The position numbers were made by a program, and so were the translations under genes. This document shows positions 16,672 through 25,555 of a DNA stretch of 64,000 bases, piece after piece. Origin of the DNA: Thioclava sp. SK-1. Its GTDB lineage: Bacteria > Pseudomonadota > Alphaproteobacteria > Rhodobacterales > Rhodobacteraceae. The notes beneath the pieces were generated by a model. The model was not told the origin of the DNA. It made no database searches and saw only the letters and a list, made by a program, of their open reading frames with translations. The DNA lies in NCBI RefSeq assembly GCF_001705665.1, contig NZ_MDHA01000031.1:1-64000 (forward strand), in the 5' to 3' direction. The stretch's first letter is position 1. Every line of letters starts with the position of its first letter.

Positions 16672-17985
16672 CTAGCTAAACGCCGCCAATAGCACGAATG
16701 TGCCGGCGATCGCCACGCCAGAGATCATCAACCAAATCACCAGATATCCCATGATGTCACGCGCGGACAGGCCCGCCACACCCAACAAAGGCAAGGCCCA
16801 GAACGGCTGAATCTGATTGGTCCAACCGTCGCCCCAGGCAAAGGCCATGATCGTGCGCGCAGGATCTGCCCCCAGTGCATGCGCCGCCTGCATCATGATC
16901 GGCCCTTGGATCGCCCATTGCCCACCGCCCGAAGGGATAAAGAAATTCACGATCCCGGCAGACAGGAAGGTCAACAGCGGGAATGTATCGGGCGTTGCAA
17001 TCGCAATGATCCCTTCGGAGAAATGCGTCACAAGCCCCGATGCCGTCATCATCCCTGCAATCCCGGCATAAAGCGGAAACTGCACGATGATGCCACGCGC
17101 GGCGCTGACCGCTTTTTCTGCCGCTGCCAAATATTTGGCCGGATTGGAATGCAGCAACAGGCCCAGCGTCAGGAAGATCAAAATCACGGTGTTCAGCGTT
17201 ACAGCAAAGCTGCCCTCAACCATCTGTCCTACCAGATAGGCCAGCGACAGCAGCCCCAGGAAAAGCGTGGGAATGCGGCTGTGTTCAATCTTATCTGATG
17301 GTGTCATGCGAACCCGATCAAGAGGCGCTACGGGCGCATCCTCGTCATCGGCGCGCAGTTGATGGATCTGTGCGGGTTGTTTTTGCATCATGAAAAACCC
17401 AACCAGCAGCGCCAGCAGCGCCAGCGTCAGGCTGATATTCCACCACGAATACAATGTTTCACTGACAGGTACGATGCCAATGGAGTCCTCCATGAAATTG
17501 CCCGGTGTCGCAATCACCAGCGGGATAGAGGAGGACGGGCCGCGCACCAGTTCACCACCATAGGCCGCCGCAACCAGCAGCGGGAAATGTACCGCAACCC
17601 GGCGCCCCATCTCTCGCGCAAGAATGGCGCCGGCGACCATACCAAAGCCCCAATTCAGATAATAGCACACAAAGCTGGTCACGATGGTCAACACAATCGC
17701 CTGTCGCGGGCCATGGGCCATACGGGTCAACCCCGACAGCATTGCCTGCACAGGTGGCGTCATCGCCAGTACATATCCGGTCAGCAAAACAAGCGTCATC
17801 TGCATCCCGAATTTGAACAGGTTTGCAAAGCCATCGCCCCAATAGCCTGCCATTTGCATCGGCCCTTGCCCGCCGATCACAATCCCCAGCACGAAGACTA
17901 TCGCGGTCAAGATCAGCGCTAGCACAAAGGCACTTGGTAAATATCTCTGGACAATTCGCACCGAAAAATTGGTAATCGCTTCCAT
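16672..17985 (-). CDS. Short-chain fatty acid transporter, AtoE family
   Basis: The 437-residue protein has about twelve hydrophobic segments and the AtoE-family motifs YYLNWGFGMVAGA (about residue 107) and FIPSGGGQWAIQGP (about residue 353). Members are linked to uptake of short-chain fatty acids such as acetoacetate or butyrate. The ATG at 17985 (MEAITNFSVR) is chosen because of a GGAGGGGAG site. It lies 138 bp upstream of the gamma-glutamyltransferase gene, probably in one transcript. The pairing suggests uptake of an acyl compound and hydrolysis by the Ntn enzyme (inference). Confidence 0.86.
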   Translation of the reverse strand: MEAITNFSVRIVQRYLPSAFVLALILTAIVFVLGIVIGGQGPMQMAGYWGDGFANLFKFGMQMTLVLLTGYVLAMTPPVQAMLSGLTRMAHGPRQAIVLTIVTSFVCYYLNWGFGMVAGAILAREMGRRVAVHFPLLVAAAYGGELVRGPSSSIPLVIATPGNFMEDSIGIVPVSETLYSWWNISLTLALLALLVGFFMMQKQPAQIHQLRADDEDAPVAPLDRVRMTPSDKIEHSRIPTLFLGLLSLAYLVGQMVEGSFAVTLNTVILIFLTLGLLLHSNPAKYLAAAEKAVSAARGIIVQFPLYAGIAGMMTASGLVTHFSEGIIAIATPDTFPLLTFLSAGIVNFFIPSGGGQWAIQGPIMMQAAHALGADPARTIMAFAWGDGWTNQIQPFWALPLLGVAGLSARDIMGYLVIWLMISGVAIAGTFVLLAAFS

Positions 17986-18188
17986 TATGCTCCCCTCCGA
18001 TAGCCAAAACGTAACCTCGCTTACCATTCACCTGCGTAACAGTAAATATAGCGCAGCACCTCCTCTGCCCTGGTGTGAAATCCTATCTCCGGGCGACATC
18101 ACTTTACTGTCCAAAGGACAGATTGTCGGGTAGGATCGTGTGCAGCCGCGCTGATATGCCCGCCTCCGGGATAGCAAAAGGACTGACC

Positions 18189-18842
18189 ATGACCACCGAT
18201 ACCAGCATCGCTGCCTTGATTGACCACACATTGCTGCGCCCGGACGCAACACCAGACCAGATTGCCGCTTTGTGTGATCAGGCCCGTGCGCATGGTTTCA
18301 AATCCGTCTGTGTCACGGCGATCCATGTGCCCTATTGCGCCGCCGCATTGCGTGGAACCCAGGTTCTGACCTGCACAGTTGTCGGATTTCCTCTTGGGGC
18401 ATCCCCCACCTGCGTCAAAGTGCTGGAAACCGAATGGGCCATCGCCCATGGCGCGCGCGAAATTGATATGGTCCTTTCGGTTGGGGATCTTATTGCTGGC
18501 AACCATGACACCGTGCGCGATGACATCGCCGCCGTCAAAAAAGCCTGCGGCGATCACTGCCTGAAAGTGATCTTTGAAACCTGCCTGCTGACACCGGCGC
18601 AGATTGAAACCGCGTGCCGGCTGTCGGTTGAAGCCGGGGCTGATTTCGTGAAAACCTCCACCGGATTTTCCTCGGGCGGCGCAACCATTGATGCCGTGGC
18701 GCTAATGGCGCGCACCGTAGGACCGGATATCGGGGTCAAAGCTTCCGGCGGGATCGCCACCCGTTCAGATGCTTTGGCAATGATCGCCGCAGGCGCTACC
18801 CGCATCGGTGCGTCCAAAAGCATCGCGATCACCACAATCTAG
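18189..18842 (+). CDS. deoC: Deoxyribose-phosphate aldolase
   Basis: The 217-residue TIM-barrel aldolase cleaves 2-deoxyribose 5-phosphate into acetaldehyde and glyceraldehyde 3-phosphate. Signature segments are IDHTLLRPDAT at the start, the Schiff-base lysine in FVKTSTGF (about residue 151) and the second lysine in VKASGGI (about residue 182). The ATG at 18189 is chosen because the family alignment starts there. It stands alone, divergent from the AtoE gene and convergent with the BKACE operon, without other nucleoside genes. Confidence 0.92.
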   Translation: MTTDTSIAALIDHTLLRPDATPDQIAALCDQARAHGFKSVCVTAIHVPYCAAALRGTQVLTCTVVGFPLGASPTCVKVLETEWAIAHGAREIDMVLSVGDLIAGNHDTVRDDIAAVKKACGDHCLKVIFETCLLTPAQIETACRLSVEAGADFVKTSTGFSSGGATIDAVALMARTVGPDIGVKASGGIATRSDALAMIAAGATRIGASKSIAITTI

Positions 18843-18883
18843 CGACAGATGCCACCCGCCGCGGGTGGCCCCGCAGGGCCACC

Positions 18884-18927
18884 GTGCAGTGCCGAGCGGC
18901 GGGCAAGCCCCGCCCGAGGCACTGCAC
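18884..18927. terminator. Nested hairpin between convergent deoC and BKACE genes
   Basis: Outer perfect 10-bp arms GTGCAGTGCC (18884-18893) and GGCACTGCAC (18918-18927) enclose an inner GGCGGG/CCCGCC stem. Other short stems flank it (18852-18880). It probably ends transcription from one or both sides, though no T run is present. Confidence 0.55.
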
Positions 18928-18972
18928 AGCCTTGTGCCCGTGTCCCAGGGCACGCCATTGCGTTAAGACCCT

Positions 18973-19902
18973 TCAAAACGCCACTTTATCTGCACCTTTC
19001 AGCCCTAATATTTCGCGTGCCTCATCTGGTGTGGCCACCTCTGCGCCCAGATCCTCAACAATGCGGCGGATCTTTGCCACCTGCTGCGCATTGCTTTGTG
19101 CCAATTGCCCGCGGCGGATGAACAAACTGTCCTCCAGCCCGACCCGCACATGGCCCGACATCTGCTGCGCGGTGGATGCTAATCCCATCTGCGCATTGCC
19201 AGCCCCAAGAACGGACCACCGATATTGTGTTCCAAACAGCTTATCCGCTGTCCGCTTCATGAACACCAGATTGTCCACATCCGCGCCAATCCCCCCCAAG
19301 ATACCAAAGATGAACTGAATAAAAATCGGCGCTTTGAACAGGCCAATATCCATGCAGAATTTCAAATTATACAAATGCCCGACATCATAGCATTCATGTT
19401 CAAATTTGATGTCATGCGGAGCCAATTGCCGCGCCGCATTTTCGATATCTGCGAATGTATTGCGAAAGATATAGCTGTCAGAATTTTTGACGTATTCCTC
19501 CTCCCAGTCGAATTTCCACTCTGTGTAGCGTTTCGCTAGTGGATGAAATGAAAAATTCATCGATCCCATATTCATCGAACACATTTCGGGGCTAAAGGTC
19601 AGGGCAGGTCCGATCCGCTCTTCAATCGTGTTCAGCAAAGATCCCCCGGTCGAGATATTGATCACCGCATCCGTTGCCGCCTTGATCTTCGGCAAGAACG
19701 GGCGGAAGTTTTCCGGCGCGATATTCACCTTACCTGTCTCAGGATCACGCGTATGCAGATGCAAGATTGCCGCCCCCGCTTGCGCTGCCTCAATCGCCTG
19801 TTGCGCGATATCATCAGGCCGGTATGGCAGTGCGTCTGACATTGTGGGCGTATGGATTGCGCCAGTGATTGCACAGGAAATAATCGTTTTTTGCTTTGCC
19901 AT
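18973..19902 (-). CDS. Beta-keto acid cleavage enzyme (BKACE, DUF849 family)
   Basis: The 309-residue TIM-barrel protein belongs to the family of 3-keto-5-aminohexanoate cleavage enzyme. Visible features are the zinc-binding HLHTRDPETG (about residues 46-55) and the acidic zinc-ligand region VGLEDSLFI near residue 240. BKACEs transfer the acyl part of a beta-keto acid to acetyl-CoA and release acetoacetate. Specificity varies widely (for example dehydrocarnitine, 3-keto-5-aminohexanoate). The ATG at 19902 has an AAGGAG site. It is the last gene of a ten-gene operon containing a dehydrogenase that could make the keto acid. Confidence 0.87.
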   Translation of the reverse strand: MAKQKTIISCAITGAIHTPTMSDALPYRPDDIAQQAIEAAQAGAAILHLHTRDPETGKVNIAPENFRPFLPKIKAATDAVINISTGGSLLNTIEERIGPALTFSPEMCSMNMGSMNFSFHPLAKRYTEWKFDWEEEYVKNSDSYIFRNTFADIENAARQLAPHDIKFEHECYDVGHLYNLKFCMDIGLFKAPIFIQFIFGILGGIGADVDNLVFMKRTADKLFGTQYRWSVLGAGNAQMGLASTAQQMSGHVRVGLEDSLFIRRGQLAQSNAQQVAKIRRIVEDLGAEVATPDEAREILGLKGADKVAF

Positions 19903-19912
19903 GATGGTCTCC

Positions 19913-20965
19913 TTAACGATCCAGCCCGCGCACCCGGCGCGACAGCGGGAACAGGTCCACCCCGGTTTTTTCAGACACCAGCCCCCACAGCCCACGCGGC
20001 GCGCGCACCATAATGGCAATGGCCAAAACCCCCAGGATAATCAGATAAATCGTGCCCAGATCGGCCAGCGTTTCGCGCAGCGCGAAAAAGATCAGCGTGC
20101 CAAGGATTGGCCCCTCCAATGTGCCGATACCGCCGATCACCACGATAAAGATCACAAAGGCCGTCCAATCATTCGCGCTAAAGGCAGCCTCGGGCGAGAT
20201 CCGGATTTTTTGTAAAAAGATCAGCGATCCGGTCAGCGTGGTCAGGCCTCCGACCACGACATAGGTCAGGAATTTGGTCCGCCAGATATCGATGCCCAGA
20301 GATTTTGACGCTAACTCATTGTCGCGAATGGCCGTCAGCGCCAGCCCGTGACGGGAGCGCAGCAACCAAAACACCGCCGCAATCACTCCAACGGCGAGCG
20401 TCAATGCCAGCCAAAATGTCAGCGCCTCCCGCGCGGCGCGGCCATCGGCCAGCGCTTTGACGATCTGCGGAGACAGCGATGTGCCAGAGCCACCGCCAAG
20501 CGCGCCGATCTGTGCGGCCACCAGCCGAAAGACCTCCGCCACCACCCATGTGCCAATTGCGAAATAGGCACCACGCAAACGAAAGATCAAAGCCGCCACC
20601 GGCATGGCCACCACCGCCCCAATCACCCCTGACAGCGCGATAGCGGCCAAGGGCGGCACCCCCCACAACATCGTCAGCGCAAACAGCATATAGCCGCCAA
20701 AGCCCACGAAGGCCTGCTGTCCGACCGAAACCAACCCGGCGTAGCCCGCCAAAAGGTTCCACAAAACCGCCAGCGACAGATATAGGAACATCTCGCCCAT
20801 CAGCCGCAGATCTGCCCGTCCCGCCCACCAGGGCGCGGCGACCAAACCCAGCACAATGACCACACATAGAACCATCGTTATGGTAGAGGCCCGGCTGGCG
20901 CGGCTCACGCTCAATCCGGCTGGGCGCATTGGTCGCAAGGCTGCGTGTTTGGTCATGTCGCTCAT
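19913..20965 (-). CDS. Branched-chain-type ABC transporter permease, LivM family
   Basis: The 350-residue inner-membrane permease has about nine hydrophobic segments and the LivM-family GQQAFVGFGGYM motif (about residue 83) and ASKSLGIDI loop (about residue 239). It overlaps the livH-like gene by 4 bases (ATGA). With the LivH, LivG, LivF and LivK-like proteins it makes a complete HAAT-family importer. Such importers carry many substrates besides branched-chain amino acids. The operon's catabolic genes suggest a dedicated hydroxy acid or amino-acid-like substrate. Confidence 0.92.
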   Translation of the reverse strand: MSDMTKHAALRPMRPAGLSVSRASRASTITMVLCVVIVLGLVAAPWWAGRADLRLMGEMFLYLSLAVLWNLLAGYAGLVSVGQQAFVGFGGYMLFALTMLWGVPPLAAIALSGVIGAVVAMPVAALIFRLRGAYFAIGTWVVAEVFRLVAAQIGALGGGSGTSLSPQIVKALADGRAAREALTFWLALTLAVGVIAAVFWLLRSRHGLALTAIRDNELASKSLGIDIWRTKFLTYVVVGGLTTLTGSLIFLQKIRISPEAAFSANDWTAFVIFIVVIGGIGTLEGPILGTLIFFALRETLADLGTIYLIILGVLAIAIMVRAPRGLWGLVSEKTGVDLFPLSRRVRGLDR

Positions 20966-21825
20966 GCTTCGATCCTCGGGAAAAAGCCTTTGGGACGGAC
21001 AGCCAGAATGGCCAAGAACACCACATGCCCGGCCAACACCTGCCAGCCCGGATCAATCTTTGACCCAACGGCCTGTGCCACGCCCAAAAGGATACCGCCC
21101 GCCAACGTACCCCATAGATTGCCAAGCCCGCCGATGATCACCGCTTCGAAGCCAAAGATCAGGCGCGTGCCCCCGACCGAAGGATCAAACGCTGTGCGCA
21201 TCCCCAAAAAGATGCCCGCCACCGCCGTCACCGCCAAGGCCAGTGCCATCGCCAACCCAAACACATGTGCCCGGTTCAGCCCCATCAACTGCGCAATATC
21301 CTGATTGTCCGACGTGGCCCGGAACGCGCGGCCAAGCGCGGTGCGGTAAAACATCCATTGCAGCGCCCAGATAAGTGCAACCGCCACCGCAAAGGTCAAA
21401 ACCGGAAGCCAACCCAGATTAAATGGCCCCACTGCAACGCTGGCCGTGTCTAACACCTTGGTCGACAGTTTTTGCGGATCCGCAGAGTAGCCCAATAAAA
21501 GTGTGTTTTGCAAAATCACCGACAGGCCAAATGTCACCAGAAGCGGCGGCAAGATGTCCTCGCCCATCACCCGGTTCAATACCACCCGCTGTAACGCATA
21601 GCCGATGCCCGCCATAGCCGGCACCACCAATAACAACGACACCAAAGGCGTCACACCCAGCGTCGCGCAGGTCGTCAGCCCCAGATATGCGGCCCCGACC
21701 ATCAGATCGCCATGGGCGATATTGACCAGCCGCATCACACCAAAAATCAACGACAATCCGGCGGCGAACAGCGCATATAACCCGCCCAGCAAGATGCCCT
21801 GTATCAGAACATTGATCCAATCCAT
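20962..21825 (-). CDS. Branched-chain-type ABC transporter permease, LivH family
   Basis: The 287-residue permease has eight hydrophobic segments. It begins with the family pattern INVLIQGILLGGLYALFAAG and has the LivH glycine-rich GTRLIFGFEAVIIGG region near residue 216. Its start is 3 bases after the LivF stop and its stop overlaps the LivM start, so the permeases are translationally coupled. Confidence 0.92.
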   Translation of the reverse strand: MDWINVLIQGILLGGLYALFAAGLSLIFGVMRLVNIAHGDLMVGAAYLGLTTCATLGVTPLVSLLLVVPAMAGIGYALQRVVLNRVMGEDILPPLLVTFGLSVILQNTLLLGYSADPQKLSTKVLDTASVAVGPFNLGWLPVLTFAVAVALIWALQWMFYRTALGRAFRATSDNQDIAQLMGLNRAHVFGLAMALALAVTAVAGIFLGMRTAFDPSVGGTRLIFGFEAVIIGGLGNLWGTLAGGILLGVAQAVGSKIDPGWQVLAGHVVFLAILAVRPKGFFPRIEA

Positions 21826-21828
21826 CCG

Positions 21829-22536
21829 CTACACTCCGAAATAAGCGCGGGAAATATCTTCGCGCGAAATGTCGTTTGAACCGCCTTCCAGCGACACGCG
21901 CCCTTCTTGCAGGCAATAGGCGCGGGTCGAGACAGACAGCGCCTTAGTGATATCTTGCTCAACAATCATCGCCGCCATGCCTTCGCCCACGATCCCGGGC
22001 AGCGCGTCATAGATCTGGCGGATCACAACCGGCGCCAGCCCCAATGAAATTTCGTCAAACATGATCAGCTCTGGGTTGGCCATTAAGGCGCGACCAATGG
22101 CGACCATTTGCTGCTGCCCCCCTGACAGCGACGTCGAGGGCTGTCGCCGCCGCTCATGCAAGATCGGGAACAACTGATAGACGCGCGCCAAAGACCACGG
22201 CCCCCTTCGCCCGGTCTGGCCACCAATCCGCAGATTTTCCTCGACCGAGAGCGAGGGGAACAATTGCCGCCCCTCTGGCACCAAGGCGATGCCCAGCCCC
22301 GCGACCTGATCAGCGCGCAAATGGCCGATATCCCGCCCCTTCCAGCGGATCGCGGTCGCGTCATTGCGCATCAACCCGGAAATAGAGCGCATCAATGTCG
22401 ATTTTCCCGCCCCATTGGCACCGATGATTGCAACCACCTCGGACGGGGCGATGGACAGGTTTAGGTCATATAGCGCCTGAAAATCCCCATAATGGGCGTT
22501 TAATGCGGTGATAGTCAGGAAATCATACATCGGCAT
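21829..22536 (-). CDS. Branched-chain-type ABC transporter ATPase, LivF family
   Basis: The 235-residue ATPase has Walker A GANGAGKST (about residue 39), the ABC signature LSGGQQQM (about 138), Walker B LIMFDEISLGLAP (about 159) and the H-loop replaced by VEQDI, as is usual in LivF proteins. The ATG at 22536 or the next one at 22530 may be used; both overlap the 3' end of the LivG gene. Confidence 0.92.
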   Translation of the reverse strand: MPMYDFLTITALNAHYGDFQALYDLNLSIAPSEVVAIIGANGAGKSTLMRSISGLMRNDATAIRWKGRDIGHLRADQVAGLGIALVPEGRQLFPSLSVEENLRIGGQTGRRGPWSLARVYQLFPILHERRRQPSTSLSGGQQQMVAIGRALMANPELIMFDEISLGLAPVVIRQIYDALPGIVGEGMAAMIVEQDITKALSVSTRAYCLQEGRVSLEGGSNDISREDISRAYFGV

Positions 22537-23251
22537 CCATCCCCAGATAGATCTCGCGTACTTCGGGGCTGTTCATGATCTTATGCGGCTCGCCGGCGGC
22601 GATCAGCTTTCCGAAATCAATCACGATCAGGCGGTCAACCACGGCCAAAAGTGCATGAACCACATGTTCAATCCATACGATGGAAACCCCGGTTTTGCGG
22701 ATCGCCTGAATGGTTTCGATCAGCGCATGGCATTCGTTGTCGGTCAGCCCGCCTGCAATTTCATCCAACAACAGCAGCTTGGGCTTTGCACACATGGCCC
22801 GCGCCAGCTCTAGCCGTTTGCGGTTCAATAGCGTCAGCCCGCCGGCCCGCGCATTCGCCCGCGACAGCAGCCCGGTTTGCGCCAGGACATCCAGACATAA
22901 GGACTGCGCGGCATGTCCCGACAGGCCCGCCCCTTGGGTCGCAGCCACCAATGTATTTTCATAAACGGTCATGTGGCCAAAGGGCTGCGGCACCTGAAAA
23001 CTGCGCGCGATTCCGGCCCGGCACCGCCGCGCTGCCGACCATTTGGTGATGTCGTGCCCACCAAAGCGTATCACCCCGGCATCTGCTGCCAGCGTGCCAG
23101 TCACCAGATTGAACATTGATGTCTTGCCCGCGCCATTGGGGCCCAGAACGCCAAGGGCCTCGCCTTGTTTCAGCCGCCACGTTTGGCCATCGGCCACGGT
23201 CACCGCGCCGAAAGCCTTGCTTACTCCGTCAAGTTCCAAAACTGTCGCCAT
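22523..23251 (-). CDS. Branched-chain-type ABC transporter ATPase, LivG family
   Basis: The 242-residue ATPase has Walker A GPNGAGKTS (about residue 35), RSFQVPQ Q-loop, Walker B KLLLLDEIAGGLTDNE and the LivG-typical WIEHVVHAL H-loop. The usual signature LSYGQ is replaced by LTLLNRKRLELAR, as in a subgroup of LivG proteins. It lies between the binding-protein gene and livF. Confidence 0.92.
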   Translation of the reverse strand: MATVLELDGVSKAFGAVTVADGQTWRLKQGEALGVLGPNGAGKTSMFNLVTGTLAADAGVIRFGGHDITKWSAARRCRAGIARSFQVPQPFGHMTVYENTLVAATQGAGLSGHAAQSLCLDVLAQTGLLSRANARAGGLTLLNRKRLELARAMCAKPKLLLLDEIAGGLTDNECHALIETIQAIRKTGVSIVWIEHVVHALLAVVDRLIVIDFGKLIAAGEPHKIMNSPEVREIYLGMDADV

Positions 23252-23265
23252 CGTTATTCCCCCTG

Positions 23266-23301
23266 TGGCGCGGATCTGGCGTGCACGTCATGCGCGCGCC
23301 A
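23266..23301 (-). other. Hairpin between the binding-protein gene and livG
   Basis: Perfect 7-bp arms TGGCGCG (23266-23272) and CGCGCCA (23295-23301) lie in the 58-bp gap after the binding-protein stop. On the transcript it can protect the binding-protein mRNA or reduce read-through to the ATPases and permeases, giving an excess of binding protein. Confidence 0.45.
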
Positions 23302-23309
23302 AATGGGCA

Positions 23310-24575
23310 TCACGCCAATTCGGCCAGCTTAGCCGTCGTTGGGATCACCGGCGCGGCGCCATTGGCCACGATTTCCAGCGCGATCCCATCCCCGTCTTTT
23401 TGCCACTGCCCCGCAACCAGCGGCGTTTTGGTGACGTTCTTCACCGGGCCTGCGGAGAAATTCACCGGCCCCACAATCGTGTTCATATCCGTGGACCGGA
23501 TCGCCGCCAGGTTCGCCTCGTAATCCTGCGGATCCTCAGACCGGGCAACAACATCGGCCACCACCTCAAACAGCGCATGTTTGAACCCTATCGGTTGGGT
23601 CCAGGGCCGGCCCGTGGCCTGCGTATAGCCATGCGCCAAATCCGCCGCGCTTGCCGCCGTCAGTGATGACGCAAAGGGGTGATGCGGGCTCCACCACACT
23701 TCAGAAGACAGGCCGATGCCACGTTCTCCCAATGCTTCGATCACAGAGGGAAACAGCAGCGCCTTGCCAATTGTCACGATCTTGGGCTGAAACCCTTGTT
23801 GTGCCGCCTGTGACCAGAAGGTGCCAAAATCAGGTGGGATCATATTGCCCGTGACAATCTGACACCCGGCTTCTTTGAACGCATTGATCTGATTGCTGAA
23901 ATCATCCGACATTGGCTGATAACGACCCGGGTCGATCAGATCATATCCAGCCGCAGCAAGCGGCTTGGGCAAGCCCATTTCCGCATCCCCCCAGGCATTG
24001 CCATCGGCGTCATTGGGGAACAATCCGCCAACAGTTTTGGCAACCCCGGTTTGCCCCCACATATCCAAGAAGGCGGCGATCACATCCTCTAGCCCCCAGA
24101 AGAAATGATAGGTGTAATCAAAGCCCTGATCCGGCGTCGCGCCACGGCCAAAATAATACGGCTGCCATGGGCAGTCAGTCGTGATGCAGGGCACCTCATT
24201 CAGCTCGGCTTGATCGGCGACAGGGTTGACCGTGTCCGGCGTCGACGCCGCGACGATCAGGTCCACCTCGTCGGATAAGATCAGTTCACTTGCGACTTCG
24301 GCAGCACGGTTGGGATTGGATTGACTGTCCTTCGAGATCACTTCGATCTGCCACCGCTTCCCGTTGTTTTCAATCCCTGCCGAAAACTTGGCGTTGACCG
24401 CCTCAAGGATATAGTCATCGGCCTCGGCAAAACCTGCCAGCGGTCCGGTGCGCGGACTGACATGACCGACGCGCAGCACCGGATTGGCGGCATAGGCACG
24501 GGTCGTGCGCAAAATCGCAGGGGCCGCAAGCGCGGCTGTGACTGTGGTCAAGAAACATCTGCGTGTTGGTGTCAT
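23310..24575 (-). CDS. ABC transporter periplasmic substrate-binding protein, LivK/Peripla_BP_6 family
   Basis: The 421-residue protein starts with a twin-arginine-like signal (RRCFLTTVTAALAAPAI), which suggests export through Tat, with cleavage after the AYA near residue 29. The mature part follows the leucine/amide-binding fold, opening with LRVGHVSPRTGPLAGFAEAD. It has a GGGAGGA ribosome site. It is the first transporter gene in the operon, after four enzyme genes. The ligand is unknown and need not be a branched-chain amino acid. Confidence 0.88.
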   Translation of the reverse strand: MTPTRRCFLTTVTAALAAPAILRTTRAYAANPVLRVGHVSPRTGPLAGFAEADDYILEAVNAKFSAGIENNGKRWQIEVISKDSQSNPNRAAEVASELILSDEVDLIVAASTPDTVNPVADQAELNEVPCITTDCPWQPYYFGRGATPDQGFDYTYHFFWGLEDVIAAFLDMWGQTGVAKTVGGLFPNDADGNAWGDAEMGLPKPLAAAGYDLIDPGRYQPMSDDFSNQINAFKEAGCQIVTGNMIPPDFGTFWSQAAQQGFQPKIVTIGKALLFPSVIEALGERGIGLSSEVWWSPHHPFASSLTAASAADLAHGYTQATGRPWTQPIGFKHALFEVVADVVARSEDPQDYEANLAAIRSTDMNTIVGPVNFSAGPVKNVTKTPLVAGQWQKDGDGIALEIVANGAAPVIPTTAKLAELA

Positions 24576-24627
24576 CTTATCCTCCCAAATTCGATGAGCT
24601 ACGGGCTGGTGGCGCCTTCGTTCGGCC

Positions 24628-25551
24628 TTAGGCTTTGGGTAAAATCCCTTCCAGCCGGGTTAGGTGCGTGGCGACGCGGTCGCGAGTGGCCTGTGCAGTG
24701 TCTTCGGTCCAATCGCGAAACCCTTGGCCCGTTTTCATGCCCAAACGCCCCTGCGCCACCAGATTTTCAAGATAGGGCGACGGGCCAGGCCGCGCCTCCA
24801 GATCCGCCAGAACCGTGTTGTGAATATCCAAGGTCAGATCCGTTCCGACCAAATCAGCATTCTCTAACGGTCCCAGAACCGCCAGCCGACGGCCAAAGCT
24901 TTGTTTGACCACCGTGTCCACGCCCTCAGCGTCGCAAATCCCGTTCTCCACAAGGCTCACTGCCTCGCGCCACAGGGCATGTTGCAGCCGATTGCCAATA
25001 AAGCCCGGCACATCCCGCGCAACCTTCACCGGGGATTTTCCCGCCAGCTCCAGAACCTTGGCGACAGCATCTGCCACATCCGGGTCGGTCCATTGGGTTG
25101 AGATCACCTCGACCAGCGGGATCATATGCGCAGGGTTCCACCAATGCGTTCCCAGCGCCCGCGACTTATGTGACAGCGCCGCCATGATCTGCGTGATGGG
25201 CATCACCGATGTATTGCTGGCCAATATCGCATCTTTGGGTGCGTGGGCCTCAATTTCCGCGAAAATCTGCCGTTTAAGATCCAGCTTTTCTGGCGCAGCT
25301 TCAAACACCAGATCGGCATTGGAAACAGCACTGGCCACATTGACTGCCGTTGAAATACGGCCCAGCGTTTCATCAACGACATCGCTACAACCCATGGCCT
25401 GCAGGCTGGCACGCACCCGCTGTGCCAAACTGTCCAGCGCGGCCGGCACCGGGTCGGTGACGATCACCGCAAAGCCTGCCCGCGCCATCGTCAAGGCGAT
25501 GCCATGCCCCATCAGCCCGGCTCCAATGACAGATATGGTGTGAATGCTCAT
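24628..25551 (-). CDS. 3-hydroxyacyl-CoA / carnitine-type dehydrogenase
   Basis: The 307-residue NAD-dependent enzyme has the Rossmann GAGLMGHG motif at about residues 8-15, the HWWNP catalytic histidine segment (about 138) and the GFIGNRLQHAL dimerisation region. The family covers L-3-hydroxyacyl-CoA dehydrogenases, L-gulonate and L-carnitine dehydrogenases. This short single-substrate form together with BKACE recalls the carnitine route, where a 3-hydroxy acid is oxidised to the 3-keto acid and then cleaved. Actual substrate unknown. The ATG at 25551 lies 4 bases past the SDR stop. Confidence 0.82.
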   Translation of the reverse strand: MSIHTISVIGAGLMGHGIALTMARAGFAVIVTDPVPAALDSLAQRVRASLQAMGCSDVVDETLGRISTAVNVASAVSNADLVFEAAPEKLDLKRQIFAEIEAHAPKDAILASNTSVMPITQIMAALSHKSRALGTHWWNPAHMIPLVEVISTQWTDPDVADAVAKVLELAGKSPVKVARDVPGFIGNRLQHALWREAVSLVENGICDAEGVDTVVKQSFGRRLAVLGPLENADLVGTDLTLDIHNTVLADLEARPGPSPYLENLVAQGRLGMKTGQGFRDWTEDTAQATRDRVATHLTRLEGILPKA

Positions 25552-25555
25552 CTGC

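Noticed and set aside
20066-20095. Additional parS-like copy (TTTCGCG and GCGCGAAA close together)
   Set aside because: The spacing and arms differ from the 15-bp palindrome and it lies in livM far from the par module.
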